Assembly (NCBI GenBank): GCA_963650135.1
Contig: CAVJLG010000051.1
Location: forward strand, 10,300 to 74,299
Reading direction: 5' to 3'
Length of the DNA: 64,000 nt
Source of the DNA: HGM13006 sp963650135
GTDB lineage: Bacteria; Bacillota; Clostridia; Oscillospirales; Oscillospiraceae
Below, piece after piece: positions 50,373-58,706 of the stretch. The notes below the pieces were generated by a model that did not search any database, had not been told where the DNA came from, and worked only from the letters and a program-made list of their open reading frames with translations. Within the stretch, counting starts at the first letter, position 1, and each line of letters begins with the position of its first letter. The translations under genes were made by a program, and so were the position numbers.

Positions 50373-51434
50373 TTACAGGCTGGGGTCAATGAGAATCTTC
50401 AGCATGCCTCTGCGGTCCTGACGATCCAGACCCATATCAATGGCATGATCCAGCGAAACAATATCCGTTACCATGCCGGGGAAGTGCAGCTTGCCGGAAG
50501 CTACCATATCCAGATAAATCTGTACATCCTCCTGGGTGTAAGTGAAGGAGAACTGGAAGTTGGGCTCATGGATGGAGAACTGGCCGGGTACCAGCGCGGT
50601 CATGGGCTCCTGAATGGTGCCGATGATGGCAACCTGTCCGCCGGGCTTGATGCACTGATAGACGCAGTTGGACAGGGAAACCATGTTGCCTGCGCATTCG
50701 TAAACCACATCAGCGCCTACGGGAGAGCCAAGAATCTTCTGAATTTCACCGGCCAAATCGGTGCATTCTTTGGAGTTGATGAAGTAGTCTGCACCGTATG
50801 CCTTGATGATGGGCTCCTTAGCGGAAGAAGTGCCCAGCGCAATGATCTTGTTGGCGCCAGCGGCTTTCAGGCATTGAATGGCAGCAAAACCGATGGGGCC
50901 GGTGCCGGAGACGACAACGTTATCGCCGAACTTGAAGGCAGAGTTCCGAACACCGTGGAGGGAAACGCAGATCACGTCAAACAGCACTGCATCCTTGGGG
51001 TCAACGCCCTCGGGAACCTTGACCAGCATGGTGTGCTTCACATCACGAACCAGCATATACTCGGCATAGCCGCCATCGGGGCCGCCAATCCCGGCAGTGC
51101 GGGGGAAGCCGTTGATGCAGATGTTGGTCTTGCCCTGGCGGCAGGAGGGGCAATCCTCGGCGCAGTGGGAGGGAGGACCGCAGAGAATCTTATCGCCTAC
51201 CTTAAAATCGGTAACGCCCTTGCCGACTTCTACCACCGTGCCCACATTCTCATGGCCCAGCACCATGGGCAGATGAACGAAGGGAGGCACCGCGCCGGAC
51301 TGGAAGAACTCCACATCGGTACCGCAGATGCCTACATAGTCGATCTTGACCACCAGTTGGTTCTCTTCGGCCTGGGGAACGGGTTTTTCAATGATTCTTG
51401 CGTCTTTTTTACCATACAGTGCGATTGCTTTCAT
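50373..51434 (-). CDS. Zinc-dependent medium-chain alcohol/polyol dehydrogenase
   Basis: 353 residues. It starts MKAIALYGKKDARIIEKPVP. Catalytic zinc region CGTDVEFFQSG and GHENVGTVVEVG, structural zinc loop CAEDCPSCRQGKTNIC, and cofactor site VVVSGTGPIGFAAIQCL. This fits the threonine/sorbitol dehydrogenase branch. The ATG at 51434 lies about 10 bases behind AAAGGAG. It is 14 bases upstream of the enoate reductase gene. Confidence 0.9.
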   Translation of the reverse strand: MKAIALYGKKDARIIEKPVPQAEENQLVVKIDYVGICGTDVEFFQSGAVPPFVHLPMVLGHENVGTVVEVGKGVTDFKVGDKILCGPPSHCAEDCPSCRQGKTNICINGFPRTAGIGGPDGGYAEYMLVRDVKHTMLVKVPEGVDPKDAVLFDVICVSLHGVRNSAFKFGDNVVVSGTGPIGFAAIQCLKAAGANKIIALGTSSAKEPIIKAYGADYFINSKECTDLAGEIQKILGSPVGADVVYECAGNMVSLSNCVYQCIKPGGQVAIIGTIQEPMTALVPGQFSIHEPNFQFSFTYTQEDVQIYLDMVASGKLHFPGMVTDIVSLDHAIDMGLDRQDRRGMLKILIDPSL

Positions 51435-51465
51435 TTGGGTTTGACTCCTTTCAAAATGCATCCGA

Positions 51466-52428
51466 TTATTCGGGCTTTGCGGATTGAATGAATTCTGCGT
51501 ATTTCTTTTTCCGGGCCTTGGCCTCAGGGGTCTGCATGGCGGCCCGGGCTTTTCCTTCGTTGCGCTGGATGTCGTCTCCATGGATGAACTTGCCGGAGAT
51601 GGAATCATGGGCGTGGGGAATCCACTTTTCTGCGTCGAATTCAAAGACATACTTGCCGTCAACATTCTTCATAACGCCTTCGGTGCCGCAGGCGCAGCAA
51701 ATGGCGGTGCCGTCTTCCCGGAGATAGAAGTTGTTGCCGCGGCAGTGGGGACATACGCCCTTGGGGCCCTTATAGTCCTCGCCGATGATGCCCTGGGGCA
51801 CATTCAGCGTGCCGTCTGCAACCTTACGGGCGGCCTCGGCCAGGTTGCGGCCAATTTCATGGGCCCGGGCAATGGCCTGGTCGTTCATGATGATATCCAG
51901 GGACCACTGGAAGCAGTCGTTGTCGATGAGCGTCCACTTGGGGGTCAGGGCCTGGTTGGCAAAGTCACACTGAATCCGGGTGGCCCAGTCGGAGCCGCCG
52001 ATGCCCATATAGGAAACGGCAATTTCCTTTAAGTATTTGGGATCGATGGGCTTGCCGCCCTGCTCTGCGATTTTCTGCGCGATCATCATATTGCCGCGAT
52101 CCAGACGGGGGCCGAAGCGGTCCATTACGGTATGGAAAATGCCCGGTGCGCCCTTCTCAAAAATGGGAACAGCCCAGACAATACCGTCAGCGTCATACAT
52201 TTTGTCCACCAGCCACTGAAAATCATCCTTCAGCACACAGGCATTGCCGCGTCCGGAGAACAGGCTCATCACGCAGGCCTTACATCCGGTGCAGTGGCGG
52301 ATGTTCAGCTTGTGGAGATTGATGAACTCAATCTCAGCGCCCAATTCCTTTGCACCCATCAGGGCTTCCTTACACATGGCGTCGTTGCTGCTGCCGTTTG
52401 TTCCGGCTGAAATACCAAGTACCTTCAT
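51466..52428 (-). CDS. Flavodoxin-fold NAD(P)H reductase with C-terminal zinc ribbon
   Basis: 320 residues. N-terminal NADPH-dependent FMN reductase fold: KVLGISAGTNGSSNDAMC, then the HCTGCKACVMS cysteine pair usual in iron-sulfur flavoproteins, and AVPIFEKGAPGIFHTVMDR. From about residue 225 a zinc ribbon follows: CPHCRGNNFY...CCACGTEG. The combination is uncommon; the added ribbon may bind a partner or nucleic acid. First gene of the minus-strand operon behind AAGGAGG. Confidence 0.8.
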   Translation of the reverse strand: MKVLGISAGTNGSSNDAMCKEALMGAKELGAEIEFINLHKLNIRHCTGCKACVMSLFSGRGNACVLKDDFQWLVDKMYDADGIVWAVPIFEKGAPGIFHTVMDRFGPRLDRGNMMIAQKIAEQGGKPIDPKYLKEIAVSYMGIGGSDWATRIQCDFANQALTPKWTLIDNDCFQWSLDIIMNDQAIARAHEIGRNLAEAARKVADGTLNVPQGIIGEDYKGPKGVCPHCRGNNFYLREDGTAICCACGTEGVMKNVDGKYVFEFDAEKWIPHAHDSISGKFIHGDDIQRNEGKARAAMQTPEAKARKKKYAEFIQSAKPE

Positions 52429-52457
52429 AAGAAAGTTCCTCCTTAATCCTGATTGAT

Positions 52458-52526
52458 GAGAAAGCCGCCGCCTCCAGGTGGTCAGGTTCGGAGGGATACC
52501 GCAGACTTCCTCGTTAACTTTTTGAC
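52458..52526 (-). promoter_or_regulatory. Structured 5' leader of the reductase operon
   Basis: On the minus-strand transcript a helix GAGGAAG (52512-52506) pairs with CUUUCUC (52464-52458). It encloses a hairpin CCUCC (52494-52490)/GGAGG (52475-52471) whose 14-base loop contains CUGACCA, the same heptamer as in the loops further down the operon. No terminator follows. I cannot match it to a known riboswitch; it shares only GAACCUGA with the TPP aptamer. Confidence 0.45.
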
Positions 52527-52532
52527 AATCTC

Positions 52533-52561
52533 AGTATAACAGTCCAAATGGATTCTGTGAA
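52533..52561 (-). promoter_or_regulatory. Promoter of the reductase operon
   Basis: On the minus strand TTCACA (52556-52561) and TATACT (52533-52538), spacing 17. Confidence 0.6.
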
Positions 52562-52635
52562 ATATCCAAATCGGCAGTATTCATATATCATTTGGAATAG
52601 ATACGGTGTTTTCTTGTGTATTTGCATAAAATCCA

Positions 52636-52664
52636 TTGCGGCACTTTCAGCAATATGATATAAT
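52636..52664 (+). promoter_or_regulatory. Promoter of the divergent LysR gene
   Basis: TTGCGG (52636-52641) and TATAAT (52659-52664), spacing 17. About 75 bases separate it from the opposite promoter, the usual layout for a LysR regulator and its target. Confidence 0.65.
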
Positions 52665-52701
52665 CAATCAGATGTCGAAAAAAGAATGGGGGAGATAGCG
52701 C

Positions 52702-53586
52702 ATGAATCTCACCAAGATCCGGTATTTTGTAGAGGTTGCCCACTGCGGGAACTTTTCCGAGGCGGCCCGGCGGCTCTATACCGCACAGCCCAACGTGTCC
52801 AAGCAGATTGCCCAGATGGAGCAGGAGCTGGATTTCCCGCTGTTTGTCCGGAGCAAGCGCGCAGTGAAGCTGACGCCGGCCGGACAGCTGCTGTATGACC
52901 GCTTGAAGGATATGCCGGAGGAGCTGGAGCAGCTCTTCGACCAGGCGCGGCAATTATCCCGCCGGGAAGAGGCGCGGCTGAATATCGGCATTCTGGAGGG
53001 GCAGGAGGTCAGCGCATTGCTGCTGACCCGGCTGAACCTGGCCCAGGCCCTCTATCCCAATTTGGAATTGGAGCTGGAGCGCAACTCCTTCTCCAACCTC
53101 CGCAGCGGCCTGAAAAACGGCCACTACGACCTGATTGTCACCCTGGACTTTGACGTGGAAGCGGAAAAAGATTTCTATGCAGTGCCGGTATGTCCCCAGC
53201 CGCCTGCCATTGCCATTCACCGGAATCATCCCCTGGCGCAAGAGCCGGAGCTGGAAATGACCCAGCTGAAAAACGAGAATTTTGTGGTGATATCCCCGGA
53301 GGAATCCCCGGTGGGCTATGATCGGCTGGTGCGGCAATGTCAGAGCTCTGGCTTTACGCCTCATATCGTCCGAAAGCCCAGAAGCCTGGAATCCCTGATC
53401 CTCTGTGTGGAGATGGGCGTCGGGGTGGCGCTGCTGGATCAGAACACCCGGCTGAGTCACGACAGCGCGGTGCGGACCATTCCCATTCCCGGGGCGGATA
53501 TGTATGTGGTGGCGGCCAGCGTTCGGAATGACTATCGCCCGGTGGTGCAGAACGTGATGAAGGTTTTGCAGGGCATTACGACATAA
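52702..53586 (+). CDS. LysR-family transcriptional regulator
   Basis: 294 residues: winged helix MNLTKIRYFVEVAHCGNFSE, AARRLYTAQPNVSKQIAQME, then a periplasmic-binding-like effector domain (RLNIGILEGQEVSALL onward). It is transcribed away from the flavodoxin/dehydrogenase/enoate-reductase/transporter operon and most likely activates it when the substrate is present. Followed by a good terminator. Confidence 0.9.
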   Translation: MNLTKIRYFVEVAHCGNFSEAARRLYTAQPNVSKQIAQMEQELDFPLFVRSKRAVKLTPAGQLLYDRLKDMPEELEQLFDQARQLSRREEARLNIGILEGQEVSALLLTRLNLAQALYPNLELELERNSFSNLRSGLKNGHYDLIVTLDFDVEAEKDFYAVPVCPQPPAIAIHRNHPLAQEPELEMTQLKNENFVVISPEESPVGYDRLVRQCQSSGFTPHIVRKPRSLESLILCVEMGVGVALLDQNTRLSHDSAVRTIPIPGADMYVVAASVRNDYRPVVQNVMKVLQGITT

Positions 53587-53592
53587 AAATTG

Positions 53593-53634
53593 CCGCTCTC
53601 GGTCCATGTACTGCGGACAGAGAGCGGATTTTTG
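53593..53634 (+). terminator. Intrinsic terminator after the LysR gene
   Basis: Stem CCGCTCTC (53593-53600) with GAGAGCGG (53620-53627), an inner GTCC/GGAC stem, then ATTTTT. Confidence 0.85.
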
Positions 53635-53660
53635 CGGGGAAGAAAGGAGAGATTTACTGC

Positions 53661-54986
53661 ATGCAGCGAGATTTGACCCATGGGCCCATTGGCCGCAGCC
53701 TGATTTTATTTGCCCTGCCGATGATTGCGGGAAACCTGCTCCAGCAGCTGTATAACATTGCCGACACGTTGATTGTGGGCCGGGTGCTGGGCAGCGGGGC
53801 ATTGGCGGCGGTGGGCTCAGCCTATACGCTGATGACATTTTTGACCTCCATCTTTCTGGGGCTCAGCATGGGCGCAGGGGCGCTGTATTCCATTTGCCTG
53901 GGCCAGGGGGATATGCGCCGGCTGCGGCTGGGGGTGCTCCATGGGGCGGTGCTAATTTTTGCGGCAACTCTGGTGGTGAATCTGCTGGTATATCTGGGGC
54001 TGGACGGAATTCTATGGTTCCTTCGGGTGCCGGAGGAGGTGCTGCCGGGGATGCGGGCCTATCTGCTGGTGATCTTTGGCGGAATCCTGGCCACGTCTCT
54101 CTATAATTTCTTTGCGTGCCTTCTGCGTGCGGTGGGAAATTCCGTGGTGCCGCTGGTGTTTTTGGCGGTTTCGGCGGTGGGAAATATTGTGCTGGACTTA
54201 TTGTTTGTGGCGGTGCTGCCCTGGGGCATCACCGGTGCGGCGGCTGCTACGGTCCTCAGCCAATATGCGTCCGGCATTGGTATTGCCGTTTATGTTGCCA
54301 GAAAAGCCCCGGAGCTGCTGCCAAAACGGGGAGAAATGAAGCTGCAAAAGGCGGTATTTCGTGAGATTGGCAGCCTGTCGGCCCTGACCTGCCTCCAGCA
54401 ATCGGTGATGAATTTCGGCATTTTAATGGTGCAGGGACTGGTGAACAGCTTTGGCACGGTGATTATGGCGGCGTTTGCGGCGGCGGTGAAAATCGATACC
54501 TTTGCCTATCTTCCGGTGCAGGACTTTGGCAATGCGTTTTCCACCTTTGTGGCGCAGAATTATGGGGCCGGGCAGAGGGAGCGGATTCGTAAGGGCACCA
54601 GAACAGCCATGGGACTGACCATTGTGTTCTCGCTGGTGATTTCTGGGCTGGTATGCCTGTTTGCGGGGCCGCTGATGGGCATTTTTGTGAAATCTGGCGA
54701 AGAAGCAGTAATTGCCGCCGGTGTGACCTATCTCCGCATCGAAGGAGCTTGCTATTTTGGCATCGGCATTCTGTTCCTGCTCTATGGCTACTATCGGGCC
54801 ATTAAAAAGCCGGGAATGTCCGTGGTGCTGACGGTGATTTCCTTGGGCACCCGAGTGGGGCTGGCCTATGGGACTGCCGGAATTGTGGGCGTAACGGGCA
54901 TCTGGCTGGCCATTCCCATTGGCTGGGCACTGGCAGATGCAGTGGGGCTTATCTGGATAAAGCTGCGGCCACTGCCGGAAACATAA
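53661..54986 (+). CDS. MATE family efflux transporter
   Basis: 441 residues, twelve spans. It starts MQRDLTHGPIGRSLILFALP, the classic MATE N-terminus, followed by MIAGNLLQQLYNIADTLIVG. It exports cationic or drug-like compounds using an ion gradient. AAAGGAG lies before the ATG. Single gene between two terminators, convergent with a second MATE gene. Confidence 0.9.
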   Translation: MQRDLTHGPIGRSLILFALPMIAGNLLQQLYNIADTLIVGRVLGSGALAAVGSAYTLMTFLTSIFLGLSMGAGALYSICLGQGDMRRLRLGVLHGAVLIFAATLVVNLLVYLGLDGILWFLRVPEEVLPGMRAYLLVIFGGILATSLYNFFACLLRAVGNSVVPLVFLAVSAVGNIVLDLLFVAVLPWGITGAAAATVLSQYASGIGIAVYVARKAPELLPKRGEMKLQKAVFREIGSLSALTCLQQSVMNFGILMVQGLVNSFGTVIMAAFAAAVKIDTFAYLPVQDFGNAFSTFVAQNYGAGQRERIRKGTRTAMGLTIVFSLVISGLVCLFAGPLMGIFVKSGEEAVIAAGVTYLRIEGACYFGIGILFLLYGYYRAIKKPGMSVVLTVISLGTRVGLAYGTAGIVGVTGIWLAIPIGWALADAVGLIWIKLRPLPET

Positions 54987-55028
54987 AAACGTCTGCATTC
55001 CAAACCGGAGTGCAGACGAATTTTTTTA
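54985..55028. terminator. Bidirectional terminator between the two MATE genes
   Basis: 12-base stem CGTCTGCATTCC (54990-55001) with GGAGTGCAGACG (55007-55018), one G-U pair. A run of T follows on the right and AAAA precedes on the left. Confidence 0.88.
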
Positions 55029-56393
55029 TGCGGCGATATGGGAAAGAGAACCTCGCATGAGCTTTCGGTAGCTAATCAGGAAATAGGTGATTTCCGCAAG
55101 GGCGGTAATGGCCCAGGAGAAGATGTAGAGCAGATACAGGGACGGAATGGTGCGGAAATAGGCGAAAATCGTATAGACCCAGATAATCCGGAACACGCAG
55201 GAGCCCATAATGACGATCACCGTGGGCGGAATGCTCTTGCCGATGCCCCGGGAGGCGGCGATGGTGCAGTCCATAAAGGCGCTGACACAGTAGCAGTAGC
55301 CCATGATCTGAAGCCGCTGCATACCCGCATCGATGACAGCCTTTTCATTGGCAAATAGGGAAAGAAACTGCCTGCCGAATACCAAAAGCAGTCCCCCCAG
55401 CAGCGCGCCGGAGAGAAAGGAATAGGTGAGGCTAATGAGATAGCTCTTCATCAGCCGGCTGCGATTGCCTGCCCCGAGGTTCCGGCTGACAAAGCTGGCG
55501 CAGGCAGTATGGAAGGCGGCCATCACGTTGTAGATCAGTGTGTCGGCATTGGCAGCGGCGGAGTTGCCGGATACCATCACCGCATCAAAGGAGTTGACGC
55601 CGGACTGCACAAACAGATTGGCAATGGCGAACAGCGCGTTCTGAATGCCTGAGGGAATGCCAATCAGGAGTACGGCGCGGGTTGCCGCCGGATGGAGCCG
55701 CAGCTGCTTTGGGTGAAGCTGGCACTGATCCTTCCGCCGCAGCAGATTGCGCAGAATCAAAACAGCGGAGAGGTATTGAGAAATGGCGCTGGCAACGGCC
55801 ACACCGGCGGCTGCCATGTGGCATACGATTACGAAAAACAGGTTGAGAATTACGTTGAGAATGCCTGCAATAGTCAGGTAATACAGGGGGCGGCGGGTAT
55901 CTCCACAGGCGCTGAGAATACCGTTGCCGCAGTTATAGATTCCCATGGCAGGCATGCCCAGGGCGTAAATCTTGAGATAGGTCACAGCGCCGTCCATGAG
56001 CTCGTCTTTGGTGCCCAGAAGCTTCAGCATAGGCGTGGCAAAGAACAGACAAGCCAGGCAGACCAGCAATCCCAGCAGCGTACAGATAATCACCGAGGTA
56101 TGGATGGTGTTTGAAATGGCTTCCCGATCCCCAACACCAAGCTCATGCGCCGTCCGGACATTGACGCCGCTGCCCATACCCAGGAGAAAGCCCGTAAACA
56201 GGCTGACCAAAAGGGTGGTGGAGCCCACGGAGCCCAGAGCCTGATAGCCGGCGAATTTTCCCGCGATGGCAACGTCGCTGAGGTTGAACAGTACCTCAAG
56301 AATCTGAGAGAACATCAGCGGAATGCTGAAAAAGAAAATATTTTTCCAAAGAGAACCGCTTGTCATGTGAATGGTGCGGGTGTTTGACATCAT
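55026..56393 (-). CDS. MATE family efflux transporter
   Basis: 455 residues from ATG 56393, ten bases behind GGAGA. N-terminal MTSGSLWKNIFFFSIPLMFS, then QILEVLFNLSDVAIAGKFAG, with family segments in each half and TM spans across the length. It is related to but clearly distinct from the neighbouring MATE protein. It is divergent from an XRE/TPR regulator that may control it. Confidence 0.9.
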   Translation of the reverse strand: MMSNTRTIHMTSGSLWKNIFFFSIPLMFSQILEVLFNLSDVAIAGKFAGYQALGSVGSTTLLVSLFTGFLLGMGSGVNVRTAHELGVGDREAISNTIHTSVIICTLLGLLVCLACLFFATPMLKLLGTKDELMDGAVTYLKIYALGMPAMGIYNCGNGILSACGDTRRPLYYLTIAGILNVILNLFFVIVCHMAAAGVAVASAISQYLSAVLILRNLLRRKDQCQLHPKQLRLHPAATRAVLLIGIPSGIQNALFAIANLFVQSGVNSFDAVMVSGNSAAANADTLIYNVMAAFHTACASFVSRNLGAGNRSRLMKSYLISLTYSFLSGALLGGLLLVFGRQFLSLFANEKAVIDAGMQRLQIMGYCYCVSAFMDCTIAASRGIGKSIPPTVIVIMGSCVFRIIWVYTIFAYFRTIPSLYLLYIFSWAITALAEITYFLISYRKLMRGSLSHIAA

Positions 56394-56439
56394 AAAAATG
56401 GCATCTCCTTTGCTGCCTTGCTTGGAACTTTGCTGCCAT

Positions 56440-56469
56440 AGTATAGCACGGGGGCAAGTGGGCTTACAA
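56440..56469 (-). promoter_or_regulatory. Promoter of the second MATE gene
   Basis: On the minus strand TTGTAA (56464-56469) and TATACT (56440-56445), spacing 18. Confidence 0.5.
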
Positions 56470-56643
56470 TCCGCAGATTCAACAGATGTGAAGGGGAAAA
56501 AGGGGAACTGTGTCTGCAAAATGTGGAATCACCAATCAAATGCTGGGAGGCAGGTAAACGCAGCTGGTATGGATTTTTCGGCTGATGGCGGTATAATGAA
56601 GGGGAAGAAGCTTCTTACATCTATAGACAGGAGGCAAAACACT

Positions 56644-57564
56644 TTGGAGCATTTATCGGAAAACCTGAAACGGCTGCGTGTGGCGAAAAAGCTCACCCAG
56701 GAGCAGGCGGCAGAGGCCCTGAACGTCAGCACCCAGACCATTTCCCGATGGGAGTGCGGCACCACGTTGCCGGATGTGACCAAACTGCCGGAGCTGGCGC
56801 ATTTCTACTGCGTGACCATTGACGATTTATTCAAAGAGACAGCGGTGGGCTACGAAAACTATTCCCAGCGGCTGGCGGCGATTTTTGAAGCGGATCGTAC
56901 CACCGAGAACTTTATGCGGGTGGAGCAGGAATTTTGTCGAATGCTGTCCCATGAGGGCGGAAGTCTGGACGATATGCGTACCTTTGGCGTTATGTATCAG
57001 TTTATGATGTGCAGCTGCCGGGACAATGCACTATATTGGTTTGACCGGACCATCCGGGAAAGCCGAAACGTAGACCTGGAGATGTACCGCCGCACCCGAC
57101 AGCAAAAGCTCAGACTGCAAATGCTTCTGGGAAAAGCGGAGGAGATGGTGGAGCAGCAAAAACAGGAGCTAGTGGAATGCCCGGAGCAGGCGGATGCCTG
57201 GGTGCTGCTGGTGGTTGCGGATATGTATGCCCAGCACTATGAGGAAGCCTATGACCTGGTGCAGCGAGCCATGGAACGATTTCCGGAAGAGTGGGAGCTG
57301 TCCATCCATGCCTGCAATATTGCCCGACATTTGGGGAAGTATCCCGAGGCCGTTTCCTATGCCGACCGCGCCATTGCCATGCGCCCGGCGTATGTGGACG
57401 GAATGTATGAAAAAGCCTGGTGCTATGAGAAAATGGGAAAGAACCGGGAGGCCGGACGATTGTATCTGGAGATCGCCGAGGCCCTAAAGCGCGACGGCTT
57501 TGAAGTGGAAGCGGAAACAGAGCTTCGAACCGCAAGAAAGCTACTGGAGCGGGCGGAAGCATAA
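56644..57564 (+). CDS. XRE-family regulator with TPR-like C-terminal domain
   Basis: 306 residues. N-terminal Cro/CI helix-turn-helix: LSENLKRLRVAKKLTQEQAA then EALNVSTQTISRWECGTTLP. From about residue 75 helical repeats follow (AEEMVEQQKQELVECPEQAD, YDLVQRAMERFPEEWELSIH, AVSYADRAIAMRPAYVDGMY) that look like tetratricopeptide repeats, as in peptide-sensing RRNPP-like regulators. TTG 56644 is taken as start because AGGAGG lies nine bases before it; the in-frame ATG at 56596 falls in a TATAAT box (56592-56597). Confidence 0.8.
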   Translation: MEHLSENLKRLRVAKKLTQEQAAEALNVSTQTISRWECGTTLPDVTKLPELAHFYCVTIDDLFKETAVGYENYSQRLAAIFEADRTTENFMRVEQEFCRMLSHEGGSLDDMRTFGVMYQFMMCSCRDNALYWFDRTIRESRNVDLEMYRRTRQQKLRLQMLLGKAEEMVEQQKQELVECPEQADAWVLLVVADMYAQHYEEAYDLVQRAMERFPEEWELSIHACNIARHLGKYPEAVSYADRAIAMRPAYVDGMYEKAWCYEKMGKNREAGRLYLEIAEALKRDGFEVEAETELRTARKLLERAEA

Positions 57565-57568
57565 AAAT

Positions 57569-57620
57569 AACCTCCTAAGGTGACCCAAGGGCGTTCCAAG
57601 GTCACGTTAGGAGGTTTCTG
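57569..57620 (+). terminator. Terminator after the XRE/TPR gene
   Basis: Stem AACCTCCTAA (57569-57578) with TTAGGAGGTT (57607-57616), extended by GTGACC (57580-57585) with GGTCAC (57600-57605). The T-run is short. Confidence 0.7.
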
Positions 57621-57629
57621 TGTCATGGT

Positions 57630-58634
57630 TTAGACTTGCTTCAGGCAGCGGTCAAAGAAATCCGCAAACGTGCCAAGCAAATCCTCGTCCGTAATGGTTT
57701 TCAGTCGGTTGATCTCGTGGGTGGCGGACGCAGGCGGATTGGGACTGCGGAGGACCTTTAATAGCTTGAGCTTCTGGAGGTCTACTGCATGGGGCGTTGT
57801 GATGTTATGGTCATGACCGGTGAGGGGGAGAAATGTGAATCGGGGATCGTCGTGGAACCGGCGGTACAGCACCATATAATTCTTCTTATAGGGAAGAATT
57901 CGGTCATCGTCACTCTGGGCAATGAGCACCGGGCAGGATTGCCGGGACAGCCCTTTGACGGCGGTCATTCCGGCGAGACGGCCAAAATGGAGCCGCTGAT
58001 ACAGCCGAATCCCCAGCAGTGGCAGCGGGGCAAGGGGGCCATAATGCCGCCGGGTGTAGGGGGCCAGGGCGGAGAGACTGCCATAAAATCCGGCAGCAGA
58101 GACAATGCCGCGAATGGGGAAGCGCTCCAGCGCACCAATGCAGTCCGCTGCATAACCGCCCCAGGAATGCCCATAGAGCAGCAGCGGAAGGGCGGAAAGC
58201 TCGGGCTGGCTGCAAACATACCGGAGGCAGGATTGGAGATCCAGAATATGCTGGGGCAATCCCAATAGCATGCCGTCGGAAACGCCGGTGCCTGCGCCGT
58301 CAAAGCTCAGAACCAGATAGCCCCGGCGGCAGAAATATTCACATTCCGGGAGATAGTCCGCGTGGCTCATGCCATAGCCGTGGAAGAAGACAATCAAGCC
58401 TTTTGGGGGCGCATCCGGGTAGGAAAACAGCCAACCCCGCAGAGTTCCGGCAGTCCCGGGGAAGGAGACGGCTTCCCGCTTCCAATTTGGATGAAGCCCG
58501 GAAAAGTAGGGGAAGTAGTCGCCGCCGCCCTCAAACCGGCAGTGAAATTGCCGATGGGCCAGAATCAGCCCAGTGATTACAAAAACCAGCGCGATCAGAA
58601 GCAGAATCCCAATTACGCACAATAGAATTATCAT
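57630..58634 (-). CDS. Alpha/beta hydrolase with N-terminal membrane anchor
   Basis: 334 residues. One N-terminal span (IILLCVIGILLLIALVFVIT) anchors an alpha/beta hydrolase domain: oxyanion region FFHGYGMSHADY, nucleophile elbow YGHSWGGYAADCI, catalytic Asp likely in IAQSDDDRILP and His in LTGHDHNIT. The esterase or peptidase substrate is unknown. Monocistronic on the minus strand, convergent with the XRE/TPR regulator. Confidence 0.82.
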   Translation of the reverse strand: MIILLCVIGILLLIALVFVITGLILAHRQFHCRFEGGGDYFPYFSGLHPNWKREAVSFPGTAGTLRGWLFSYPDAPPKGLIVFFHGYGMSHADYLPECEYFCRRGYLVLSFDGAGTGVSDGMLLGLPQHILDLQSCLRYVCSQPELSALPLLLYGHSWGGYAADCIGALERFPIRGIVSAAGFYGSLSALAPYTRRHYGPLAPLPLLGIRLYQRLHFGRLAGMTAVKGLSRQSCPVLIAQSDDDRILPYKKNYMVLYRRFHDDPRFTFLPLTGHDHNITTPHAVDLQKLKLLKVLRSPNPPASATHEINRLKTITDEDLLGTFADFFDRCLKQV

Positions 58635-58647
58635 ACAATCACCTAAA

Positions 58648-58682
58648 AGCTGTGCGCCGCAGTCAAACCACTGCGGCGCACG
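58648..58682 (-). terminator. Terminator of the glycosyltransferase gene
   Basis: Perfect 12-base stem GTGCGCCGCAGT (58652-58663) with ACTGCGGCGCAC (58670-58681), 6-base loop. Read on the minus strand it is followed by CTTTT. Confidence 0.82.
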
Positions 58683-58706
58683 AAATGTTAATTACTGCCC
58701 CAAATG

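Noticed and set aside
52471..52512. GGTCAGGTTCGGAGGGA on the plus strand, resembling the SRP RNA tip
   Set aside because: The 3' half of the bacterial SRP hallmark (GNAGCAGCC) is missing and the loop is not GNRA. The bases are better explained as the leader of the minus-strand operon.
52458..52526. TPP riboswitch on the minus strand
   Set aside because: Only GAACCUGA matches; the CUGAGA element and the pairing of the 3' arm are absent, and the operon has no thiamine gene.
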